Source: Roseovarius marisflavi (GTDB lineage: Bacteria > Pseudomonadota > Alphaproteobacteria > Rhodobacterales > Rhodobacteraceae). Taken from it: DNA of 64,000 nucleotides. Location of the stretch: contig NZ_FRBN01000001.1 in NCBI RefSeq assembly GCF_900142625.1, forward strand, positions 186,001 through 250,000, read 5' to 3'. The notes under the pieces were generated by a model. The model was given only the letters and a program-made list of their open reading frames with translations, did no database searches and had not been told where the DNA came from. The translations under genes were made by a program, and so were the position numbers. This document shows, piece by piece, positions 17,555 to 24,348 of this stretch. How positions within the stretch are numbered: position 1 is the stretch's first letter; each line of letters opens with the position of its first letter.

Positions 17555-18570
17555 CAGCTCCGGTCCTGCTTGATTGGGTCCAAAGGCCGGGTTGGGGCGC
17601 GCTGGCTCATGTGTTGCAGAACAAGCGCGGTAAAATCGGCGTCTGGCACAAAGCCAAGCGCACGGGCGCGCGGTGTGGTGATCTCACCAGGCCAGCTGCT
17701 CACGATTGCCAAGGTCGCGGCGTCAGGGGCAGGTTTGACGCGCTCTGCGACCTCATCGCCGGCCAGGTGGCGCAGGGTATCCAGCATCGTGCCGACGCTG
17801 ACGGAGATGCCGGGCAGGGTGATCACCGTATCACCGCCAAGCGCGCCCTGTTCAAGGCCAGAGGCCACAAGGATATATTCAAGCGCCCTGGTGGGCGAGG
17901 CCAGGTGCAGCCGCAGATCGCGCCCGACCGGCAAAAGGGCCTCTTGACCGGCCAGAGGCTCGCGGATGATACCGCTGGCAAAGCCTGATGCGGCCTTGTT
18001 CGGCGCGCCGGGGCGCACGGATATTGTCGGAAACCGAAGGCTGCGCCCAAGGATAAAGCCCTTGCGCGTGGCGTCCTGCACCAGCAATTCCCCGATCAGC
18101 TTTTGCGTGCCATAAGACGAGCGTGGCGCGGGCAGGGTATCCTCGGAAATGGTGTCATTCGCTGTGCAGGAAAACACCGCCACCGACGAGGAAAACACAA
18201 ATACCGGCGGGCGCGCCATGGCGCGACAGGCGTTTACAAGGTCGATGGTCGATTGCAAATTCACCGCCATGCCAAGGTCAAAATCCGCCTCGGCCTCACC
18301 CGAGACCACGGCGGCAAGGTGGATCACCAGATCCGGTGCGTCCTCAATGATGCGTACCAATGTGTCGGGCGACGATAGCGCGCCGGGCAGGGCATGCACG
18401 CGGCGGTGTACGCCTGCCATATCCGCCAAAGGCCCTTCGGCAATGTCGGCGGCAAGGATGGCCGAGATGCGTCGCTCTTGCCCGTTCAACAACAGCGTGT
18501 TGCGCGCCGCAAGTGCGTCGACAACCATACGACCGATAAATCCGGCAGCGCCGGTGACGAGTATCCGCAA
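17554..18570 (-). CDS. NAD-dependent epimerase/dehydratase, D-erythronate dehydrogenase-like
   Basis: A 338-residue extended short-chain dehydrogenase. The Rossmann motif VTGAAGFIG opens the protein, and the catalytic Tyr-Lys are in SSYGTQKLIGE. The adjacent isomerase suggests it is DenD, which oxidises D-erythronate to the 2-oxo acid. I chose a TTG start at 18570: related proteins begin just before ILVTGAAG, and AAAGGATAGAG lies upstream as ribosome-binding site. The longer in-frame ATG at 18750 would add 60 unrelated residues and run into the sigma factor gene. First gene of a three-gene operon. Confidence 0.82.
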   Translation of the reverse strand: MRILVTGAAGFIGRMVVDALAARNTLLLNGQERRISAILAADIAEGPLADMAGVHRRVHALPGALSSPDTLVRIIEDAPDLVIHLAAVVSGEAEADFDLGMAVNLQSTIDLVNACRAMARPPVFVFSSSVAVFSCTANDTISEDTLPAPRSSYGTQKLIGELLVQDATRKGFILGRSLRFPTISVRPGAPNKAASGFASGIIREPLAGQEALLPVGRDLRLHLASPTRALEYILVASGLEQGALGGDTVITLPGISVSVGTMLDTLRHLAGDEVAERVKPAPDAATLAIVSSWPGEITTPRARALGFVPDADFTALVLQHMSQRAPTRPLDPIKQDRS

Positions 18571-18718
18571 ATCTCTATCCTTTTCGAGCGGCAAGCCGCA
18601 GGCCCTGACGACCCTTTCATCTGTGACCCTGACAATTGCACCACGCAGGAGCGCCCGCAATAGCAACACGTCCAGGCTGTCGCCCGAAACGGCAGGCGAT
18701 GCCAGCGGAGCAGAGCTG

Positions 18719-19207
18719 TTATCGTCCGGTCTTTTGCAGCCCGAGGTCATCGCGCAATCGCGCGCGCGCGCGCGCCAGCCGCGACATCACCGTGCCGGGC
18801 GCAAGACCGGTGAGGCGGGCCAGATCGGCGGGGCTTGTCTCACCCGCCGCCACCAGCCGCATAAGCCGCTCCTGATCGGCAGGCAGGCGCCTGATCGCGC
18901 GCATCGCCTCGCTCAGGGCACAGGCGTCAAGGGCATCGGGCAGGCTCATGGTCACGACCTCTGGTGCGCCAGGCGGGATCTGGTCACGGCGCAAGCTCTG
19001 ACGGTGCTGATTGCGCAGGGCGGTCATGGCATAGGCGCGAAGGTCGTCAATCTCGGCGCCCGCATCAAGCCGCACCCACAGCTTGAGCAACACCTCCTGG
19101 CAGAGATCCTGCGACCGGTCCGCCTCACGGGTAAGACGACGGGCCACCCGCATCAGGTCGGGCATCAGGTCGGTCAGGGGGGCGGTCTCGGGGGCGCTTC
19201 TGGGCAT
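18719..19207 (-). CDS. RNA polymerase ECF-type sigma factor
   Basis: A 162-residue sigma-70 family protein with only regions 2 and 4. Region 2 covers MRVARRLTREADRSQDLCQE and VLLKLWVRLDA; region 4, with its HTH, covers LPADQERLMRLVAAGETSPADL and PGTVMSRLARARARLRDDL in shortened form. No anti-sigma gene is adjacent. It is divergent from a secreted EF-hand protein across 253 bp, which suggests the pair may be linked. The ATG at 19207 starts the conserved part; upstream open frame is intergenic. The trigger is unknown. Confidence 0.88.
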   Translation of the reverse strand: MPRSAPETAPLTDLMPDLMRVARRLTREADRSQDLCQEVLLKLWVRLDAGAEIDDLRAYAMTALRNQHRQSLRRDQIPPGAPEVVTMSLPDALDACALSEAMRAIRRLPADQERLMRLVAAGETSPADLARLTGLAPGTVMSRLARARARLRDDLGLQKTGR

Positions 19208-19460
19208 CGCAACCTCTTGGATGAGGCTTGAGTTTTGCGGCTTTCCTTGCGCGCAATCAAATGGGCAGATTCCGCCGATGCCACTTGCAGGGCCTTTTTG
19301 GGCGATGCTTCGCCGGTTCGCAAGCCTGTGATCGGCGGGGCCTCGCGCGTTGCCGCCTTGCGGCGCCATCGGCGGGACGCCCCGGCCATCTGCGGCGTCT
19401 TGGGATGTAAGGTTCGCGGCTGTCGCGGCCTTTCAACCTGACCTTCAAAGGAGAACCGAC
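19208..19460. promoter_or_regulatory. Divergent promoter region, sigma factor / EF-hand gene
   Basis: 253 bp with no gene. GGGATGTAAGG at 19402-19412 resembles GTAA-containing -35 elements of several alphaproteobacterial ECF promoters and is correctly oriented for the EF-hand gene; this is a guess from memory of such elements. AAAGGAG at 19447-19453 is the EF-hand ribosome-binding site. Confidence 0.3.
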
Positions 19461-19715
19461 ATGATGAAATTCATCGTACTTGTGCTTGGACTTGGCGCTC
19501 TGGCAAATGCGGCGATCGCCATGGGCGAAGCCGTGGCCGAGCTCGACGTGAACGGCGACGGCATGCTTAGCGTGAGCGAGGTTCAGGCCGCCTATCCCGA
19601 CATCAGCGCCGAGACCTTTTCCGAGGTCGACACCAACAGCGACGGCGCGCTTGACGATGCCGAGCTTATCGCGGGCCAGGAACAGGGCCTTTTGCCGGAT
19701 ATGTCGGTGAACTGA
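19461..19715 (+). CDS. Secreted EF-hand calcium-binding protein
   Basis: An 84-residue protein with a signal peptide (MMKFIVLVLGLGALANAAIAM) and two canonical EF-hand loops: DVNGDGMLSVSE at about 29-40 and DTNSDGALDDAE at about 56-67. Both have Asp at loop position 1, Gly at 6 and Glu at 12, so both should bind Ca2+. It should act in the periplasm. It is divergent from the ECF sigma gene. The ribosome-binding site AAAGGAGAA is strong. Function beyond calcium binding is not known. Confidence 0.85.
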   Translation: MMKFIVLVLGLGALANAAIAMGEAVAELDVNGDGMLSVSEVQAAYPDISAETFSEVDTNSDGALDDAELIAGQEQGLLPDMSVN

Positions 19716-19798
19716 GCGTTTTCCGACATCCCCCCGAATGATTGCGCAGTTTCCCCAGAGTGCGCAGCCGCTCAAGGGGGGGGCGGCGGGCCGTGTCC

Positions 19799-20854
19799 TT
19801 AGGCGGGTGCGGCCCGTTGTACCATCCCGAAAAGATCGCGCGGATCATCGGGATCGGCCAAGAGATCAAGGTCGATGAAAAGATCGGTGCCGTTGATATT
19901 GTCACGCACATAGCGCAGGGCCGAAAAATCCTCGATGGCAAAGCCGACACTGTCGAACAGGGTGATCTGTTCGGACGAGGTGCGCCCCTTGGCGGTGCCG
20001 TTGATCACCTCCCACATCTGGGTGACGGGGTGATCGGCGTCAAGTTGCTGAATTTCGCCCTCGATCCGGGTTTGTTCGGGGTATTCCACAAAGATATCGG
20101 CGCGATGCAGGATCGCCGGGGCCAGTTCGGTCTTGCCGGGGCAATCGCCGCCGATGGCGTTGATATGCACGCCCGCGCCGACCATGTTGTCGGTCAGGAT
20201 GGTGGCATATTGCTTGTCTGCGGTGCAGGTGGTGATGATCTGCGCGCCTTCCATGCTTTCCTCGGCGGATGTGCAGGCGACAACGTTCAGGCCAAGCCCC
20301 GTCAGGTTGCGCGCCGCCTTGGCGGTGGCGGCGGGATCGGTGTCATAAAGGCGCACAGTTTTGATGCCACAGATTGCCTTCATCGCCATGCTCTGAAATT
20401 CGGATTGCGCGCCATTGCCGATCATCGCCATCGTGTCGGCCCCCTTGGGCGCAAGATATTTAGCCACCATCGCCGATGTGGCGGCGGTGCGCAGCGCGGT
20501 CAGAACGGTCATTTCCGACAGAAGCACCGGATAACCGTTATCGACATTCGCCAACAGGCCAAAGGCGGTCACGGTCTGCAGTCCATCGGCGGTGTTCTTT
20601 GGGTGGCCGTTGACATATTTGAACCCGTAAACCTCGCCATCCGAGGTCGGCATAAGCTCGATCACGCCCTCGGCGGAATGGCTGGCGATGCGCGGGGTCT
20701 TGTCAAACAGCTCCCAGCGGCGAAAATCGGCCTCGATATAGTCGGCCAGCCCGCGCAGCATCGGTTCGATCCCGATGTGATGTACCAGCTTCATCATGTT
20801 GTCGACGGAAACAAAAGGCACGAGAGCCTTTTCGGAGGGGGTCAGGGTGGTCAT
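19799..20854 (-). CDS. Ornithine cyclodeaminase
   Basis: A 351-residue mu-crystallin/ornithine cyclodeaminase family protein that converts ornithine to proline and ammonia with NAD+. Visible segments are GFKYVNGHPKNT (substrate lysine region), RTAATSAMVAKYLAP, the dinucleotide loop MIGNGAQSEFQ and INAIGGDCPGKTEL with the catalytic Asp. The long form with DSVGFAIEDFSALRYV is standard for true cyclodeaminases. Arginase lies 40 nt upstream on the same strand, giving an arginine-to-proline route. An 8-G run (19776-19783) lies just past its stop. Confidence 0.92.
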   Translation of the reverse strand: MTTLTPSEKALVPFVSVDNMMKLVHHIGIEPMLRGLADYIEADFRRWELFDKTPRIASHSAEGVIELMPTSDGEVYGFKYVNGHPKNTADGLQTVTAFGLLANVDNGYPVLLSEMTVLTALRTAATSAMVAKYLAPKGADTMAMIGNGAQSEFQSMAMKAICGIKTVRLYDTDPAATAKAARNLTGLGLNVVACTSAEESMEGAQIITTCTADKQYATILTDNMVGAGVHINAIGGDCPGKTELAPAILHRADIFVEYPEQTRIEGEIQQLDADHPVTQMWEVINGTAKGRTSSEQITLFDSVGFAIEDFSALRYVRDNINGTDLFIDLDLLADPDDPRDLFGMVQRAAPA

Positions 20855-20894
20855 GCGGATACCTCTTGGGGATGTCGCCTGTGGCGAAATTGGA

Positions 20895-21824
20895 TCAGGA
20901 AAAGGCGCGGGTTGGACGGTCAAAGACCCGGCGGCCAAGCGCCGAGGCGGCGAGATCGACCATCACCTGCGCGGTGCGCCCGCGATCATCGAGGAAGGGG
21001 TTGAGCTCGACCAGATCGAGCGAGGTCATCAACCCGCTGTCGCTGATCATTTCCATCACCAGATGCGCCTCGCGGATGGTGGCGCCGCCGGGCACGGTGG
21101 TACCCACCGCCGGGGCAAAGGAGGGATCAAGGAAATCGACATCGAGCGAAACGTGCAGCGCGCCATTCGCCGCCGCGACATCGTCAAGAAAGGCAGCCAG
21201 CGGGGCGGCGATGCCCTGCTCGTCAATCGCGCGCATGTCGTGATAGCGGATATCGCTTTGCTGAAGCGCCTCGCGTTCGGCCATATCGACCGAGCGCAGG
21301 CCCAGAATGCAGATGTTTTCCTGCGCCACCGGATGCCTGACCTCGGGAAAGCCATGAAAGCCCTCGCGCCCGGTCACATAGCCCAGGGGCGTGCCATGCA
21401 GGTTGCCCGAGGCGGTCGATTGCGGCGTGTGAAAATCGCTATGGGCATCAAGCCAGAGCACGAATTGCGGGCGGCCCGTCGCTGCGGCATGGGCGGCAAC
21501 ACCGGCGACCGAGCCCAATGACAGGCTGTGATCGCCACCAAGAAAGATCGGCAAGCCCTGCGCCATGGCCGCTTCGCCGGCCTGCATCAGCGTGGCGGTC
21601 CAGCCGACGGTCTGGGTTGCGGCAAAGACATGACCGGGCATATCGGGGTGAAGCTCTGCCGGGGCAGGGGTCAGGTTGCCCATGTCCCTGACGTCATGGC
21701 CCAGACCGGATAGCGCCTCGGCAAGGCCGGCGGTGCGATAGGCATCCGGGCCCATCAGGCAGCCGCGACGATTTTTGCCGCTATCAACAGGCGCGCCAAC
21801 CAGAATACAGGTCTTTGTGGTCAT
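20895..21824 (-). CDS. rocF: Arginase
   Basis: A 309-residue ureohydrolase that splits arginine into ornithine and urea with a two-Mn centre. Metal ligands appear in GGDHSLSLG, WLDAHSDFHTP and SLDVDFLDPSFAPAVGT, and the substrate-binding SGNLHG motif is present. The NRRGC segment near the N terminus and length favour arginase over agmatinase. It is the first gene of an operon with ornithine cyclodeaminase and is divergent from an Lrp-type regulator, which probably controls it in response to an amino acid. Confidence 0.93.
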   Translation of the reverse strand: MTTKTCILVGAPVDSGKNRRGCLMGPDAYRTAGLAEALSGLGHDVRDMGNLTPAPAELHPDMPGHVFAATQTVGWTATLMQAGEAAMAQGLPIFLGGDHSLSLGSVAGVAAHAAATGRPQFVLWLDAHSDFHTPQSTASGNLHGTPLGYVTGREGFHGFPEVRHPVAQENICILGLRSVDMAEREALQQSDIRYHDMRAIDEQGIAAPLAAFLDDVAAANGALHVSLDVDFLDPSFAPAVGTTVPGGATIREAHLVMEMISDSGLMTSLDLVELNPFLDDRGRTAQVMVDLAASALGRRVFDRPTRAFS

Positions 21825-21940
21825 GATCTCTTTCCTTTTCGGGGTTGGATGCAAATTCAGGCCAATTCGGGTTGATTTACAGCCGTTAATTTGCCCTAAT
21901 CGGGCCTAGTTTTCACAAACCGGAATAGGAAACTGGCGAA
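21825..21940. promoter_or_regulatory. Arginase/Lrp divergent promoter region
   Basis: 116 bp, locally AT-rich (TTGATTTACAGCCGTTAATTTG), between divergent rocF and the Lrp-type gene. Both start sites must be served from here, and the regulator most likely binds here. No exact operator can be assigned. Confidence 0.45.
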
Positions 21941-22369
21941 ATGGACGATATTGATCGTAAACTGATTTCCGCGCTGCGCCATGATGCGCGGGCCTCTCTT
22001 TCGGATCTTGCGCTTGGGCTTGGGGTGTCGCGCACCACGGTGCGGGGGCGGATCGACCGGCTGCGCCAACGCGGCGAGATTGTCGGCTTTAGCGTGGTTT
22101 TGCGCGGTGACACGGCGCGCGATCCGGTGCGCGGGCTGATGATGCTCGGCATCGAGGGACGCGGCGCGGATCGGATCATCCGCCAGCTTAACGGGCTAAG
22201 TGCTGTGCGCGCGACCCATACCACCAACGGTCGCTGGGATGTGATCGTCGAGATCGGCACGCCGACGCTGGAAGAGCTGGATCAGGTGCTGGGGCAAATC
22301 CGCCGGTTCGACGGGATTGCCCATTCCGAAACCAGCCTGCTTTTGAACACCCGCAAATCCGGCAGTTAA
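21941..22369 (+). CDS. Lrp/AsnC-family transcriptional regulator
   Basis: A 142-residue regulator with an N-terminal winged HTH (MDDIDRKLISALRHDARAS, then LSDLALGLGVSRTTVRGRID) and a C-terminal RAM effector domain (TTNGRWDVIVEIGTPTLEEL). Lrp-type proteins form octamers that respond to amino acids. Divergence from arginase and cyclodeaminase makes it the probable arginine or ornithine sensor for that operon. It converges on dsbB with a 4-nt overlap of the 3' ends. Confidence 0.9.
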   Translation: MDDIDRKLISALRHDARASLSDLALGLGVSRTTVRGRIDRLRQRGEIVGFSVVLRGDTARDPVRGLMMLGIEGRGADRIIRQLNGLSAVRATHTTNGRWDVIVEIGTPTLEELDQVLGQIRRFDGIAHSETSLLLNTRKSGS

Positions 22370-22833
22370 CCGCGCCGCCAGGCCAGAAACCAGACCCCGG
22401 CCAGCCCGAGCGACACGACCGCGTTCCAGCTTGCCATCGACAGGGTGAACATCTCCCATGGCACCTCGTCACAGCGCACGAGCGGCGCGGCCATGATCTG
22501 GGCCAGAAGATCGTCGGTCGAAAGGCTTGTCGCGTCGCCCGCGGTGCAGGTCGTCGGACCTTGCCAAAAGCCGCGCTCGACCCCGGTGTGATAAAGCCCG
22601 ATGCCCGCCGTGGTGAGGGCCGCAAGCATGCCGCCAAAAGCCATGACGCGCGGGGCCACCAAAAGCGCCAGCATGCCAAATCCAATCGCGATCACATGCG
22701 GCCAGCGTTGCCAGATACACAGCTTGCAAGGTGCCATATCGCCCAAATGCTGAAACGCGAGCGCCCCAAGCATCATCGCCGCAGAGCCCCCCGCCGCCAA
22801 CAGGATCAGGTTACGTTGTGTGAGAAAGGTCAT
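22366..22833 (-). CDS. DsbB-family disulfide bond formation protein
   Basis: A 155-residue inner-membrane protein with four hydrophobic segments. The first redox pair is CKLC in MAPCKLCIWQRW; the second pair is in the periplasmic loop (TTCTAGD and VRCDEVPW). These are the cysteines that reoxidise DsbA and hand electrons to quinone. The arginine in WQRW next to the first pair is the quinone-site residue of the family. It starts within the DedA-like gene's stop (ATGA overlap), so the two are cotranscribed. Confidence 0.9.
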   Translation of the reverse strand: MTFLTQRNLILLAAGGSAAMMLGALAFQHLGDMAPCKLCIWQRWPHVIAIGFGMLALLVAPRVMAFGGMLAALTTAGIGLYHTGVERGFWQGPTTCTAGDATSLSTDDLLAQIMAAPLVRCDEVPWEMFTLSMASWNAVVSLGLAGVWFLAWRRG

Positions 22834-23420
22834 AGATGCTTCACGAGATAAAAGCCGCCAAACAGGACGACGACAAAGACGATGGTCAGAATCCCCAGGC
22901 GCCGCTCGATGAAATCGCGGATCGGCGCGCCGAATTTATGCAAGAGCGCCGCGAGGATAAAGAACCGCAGCCCGCGTGCCAGGATCGAGGTGGTGATGAA
23001 GGTGGCCAGCGGCATGCTTGTGACGCCCGACATGATGGTGATCACCTTATAGGGAAAGGGGGTAACCCCGGCAGTCAGCACGGCCCAGAAGCCGAAATCG
23101 TTGAAGCGGGTGCGAAACGCTTCCATCGCATCGCCTTTGCCGAGCGCCTCAAGGATCGGCTGGCCGAGTTCCTGATAGGCAAGCGCGCCGATGGCATAGC
23201 CCAAAAGCCCGCCGATGACCGAGGCCACAAGCGCCACACCGGCAATCAGCCAGGCACGGGACGGGCGCGCAAGGATCATCGGAATCATCAGAACATCGGG
23301 CGGGATCGGAAAGACCGAGCTTTCGATGAAAGACACCGCCGCAAGCACCCAAAGGGCGTGGCGGTGGTCTGCCATGCGCAGGGTCCAGTCATAAAGGCTC
23401 TTCATCATTGCGGCGTTCAT
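22830..23420 (-). CDS. DedA/VTT-family membrane protein (YqaA-like)
   Basis: A 196-residue membrane protein of the VTT (SNARE-associated/DedA) family, YqaA branch. The re-entrant loop signature appears as FIESSVFPIPPDVLMIPM with a later VLTAGVTPFPYKVITIMSG, which form the proposed lipid-translocation pocket. YqaA members are implicated in lipid carrier recycling and membrane homeostasis. Start is ambiguous: ATG at 23420, 23408 or 23405 fit equally well. Directly upstream of dsbB on the same transcript. Confidence 0.85.
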   Translation of the reverse strand: MNAAMMKSLYDWTLRMADHRHALWVLAAVSFIESSVFPIPPDVLMIPMILARPSRAWLIAGVALVASVIGGLLGYAIGALAYQELGQPILEALGKGDAMEAFRTRFNDFGFWAVLTAGVTPFPYKVITIMSGVTSMPLATFITTSILARGLRFFILAALLHKFGAPIRDFIERRLGILTIVFVVVLFGGFYLVKHL

Positions 23421-23556
23421 TCCCTTGATTGACCGCGAGACACCACGCAGCGCGGGTGGGGTCAAGGGCTGCGGCGTCACAGGGTGCAAAAACGGAGCAA
23501 AAAACACGGTTTGGGCACTGGACGTCGGTCGCGGCCTTCGCTAGAGATTTGCCCGT

Positions 23557-23642
23557 GCCCAAGTGGCGGAATGGTAGACGCAGGGGATTCAAAATCCCCC
23601 GCTGGTAACAGCGTGCGAGTTCGAGTCTCGCCTTGGGCACCA
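23557..23642 (+). tRNA. tRNA-Leu (anticodon CAA)
   Basis: A class II cloverleaf with a long variable arm. Acceptor stem GCCCAAG pairs with CTTGGGC, followed by A and an encoded CCA. The anticodon stem GGGGA/TCCCC encloses loop TTCAAAA, giving anticodon CAA. The T arm contains GTTCGAGTC. All stems pair perfectly as read. Confidence 0.95.
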
Positions 23643-23751
23643 CATTTCGCGAAAAAGTGATGAGGATCTGCGCGCGTGTTCTGCGAATCATTCGCTTGTC
23701 CGGACCTTTGCAGGGCTTTTGTTTCCAAAAGGTAAACGATGACCGTCGAAG

Positions 23752-23766
23752 TTAATGATTGGTTAA
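23752..23766. promoter_or_regulatory. CtrA-type binding box
   Basis: TTAATGATTGGTTAA is an exact match to TTAA-N7-TTAA, the full CtrA consensus, and is followed by C as in many CtrA sites. CtrA is the alphaproteobacterial response regulator that, in Rhodobacteraceae, controls motility, gene transfer agent and some secreted proteins. It lies about 580 bp before the RTX start. Binding is inferred. Confidence 0.5.
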
Positions 23767-23905
23767 CGAACTGCGTAGGTCCTGTTAACTATGTGACGGA
23801 AATGTGGCGCAAATTGGCCAGACATACAGACGTCTCAAAGCCAGAAACAATTACACGTCTAGGGTGTGCGTCGGCCTTTCAATTCTTTGAAAACCAACAA
23901 AAACA

Positions 23906-23951
23906 GGCGATTTTAGCGAAAAATCGCCGCTATTTCAGGAAACAATAGCGG
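23906..23951. other. Two adjoining hairpins sharing two bases
   Basis: Hairpin one: GGCGATTTT and AAAATCGCC (9 bp, 5-nt loop). Hairpin two: CCGCTATT and AATAGCGG (8 bp, 9-nt loop). They share bases 23927-23928, so they cannot both form fully. Read on the minus strand, hairpin one is followed by TGTTTTTGTTGG, like a terminator, though no minus-strand gene is known upstream. Confidence 0.5.
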
Positions 23952-24348
23952 CTTTGAGATGGTGTGCCAGGCCCTCCGGGAGCTTGGTTAACCTTGATTT
24001 AGGCCACCATTATGACGCGTTTTGGACAAATTTCCCTTTGGACTTCCTTTGCCGTTCGGTAAAACAGAGTCAGCCCAACTGGGGGGCGATGTCTGTAGGT
24101 CGTGGGGGCGACCGCACAATTTTACGCATCATCTGATGCGGCAAGAGGTGCGTTCGCTGAGTTGTTGATAACAACGCATGAATGGCACGTGGTGCAGGGT
24201 GAATTCCCGCACCTGGCATTGCCGATTTTTGGCAATTTTCCTCTTATATTTAGTTGTGCAGGTCGCCGTGCGCCAACACGTCGTCGGCAGCTGGAATTTG
24301 ATTTTACCGTCCGGGCATATTTGTGTCTGCGGGTCACAGGAGAAGAAC

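Larger units (their letters stand above)
23643..24348 (+). promoter_or_regulatory. AT-richer 0.7-kb leader before the RTX/Hint gene
   Basis: No convincing gene. Short open frames occur (for example 23739-23948) but overlap regulatory-looking sequence and have no recognisable product. It contains a CtrA-type box (23752-23766), a related half-matching site (23988-24002), two adjoining hairpins (23906-23951), a 16-bp palindrome (24125-24140) and a 15-bp inverted repeat GTTGTTGATAACAAC (24161-24175). Together these suggest an elaborate promoter for the RTX gene. Confidence 0.5.

Noticed and set aside
23739..23948. 69-codon plus-strand frame after tRNA-Leu
   Set aside because: The CtrA-type box lies within its first codons and its end lies in a hairpin; no recognisable product.
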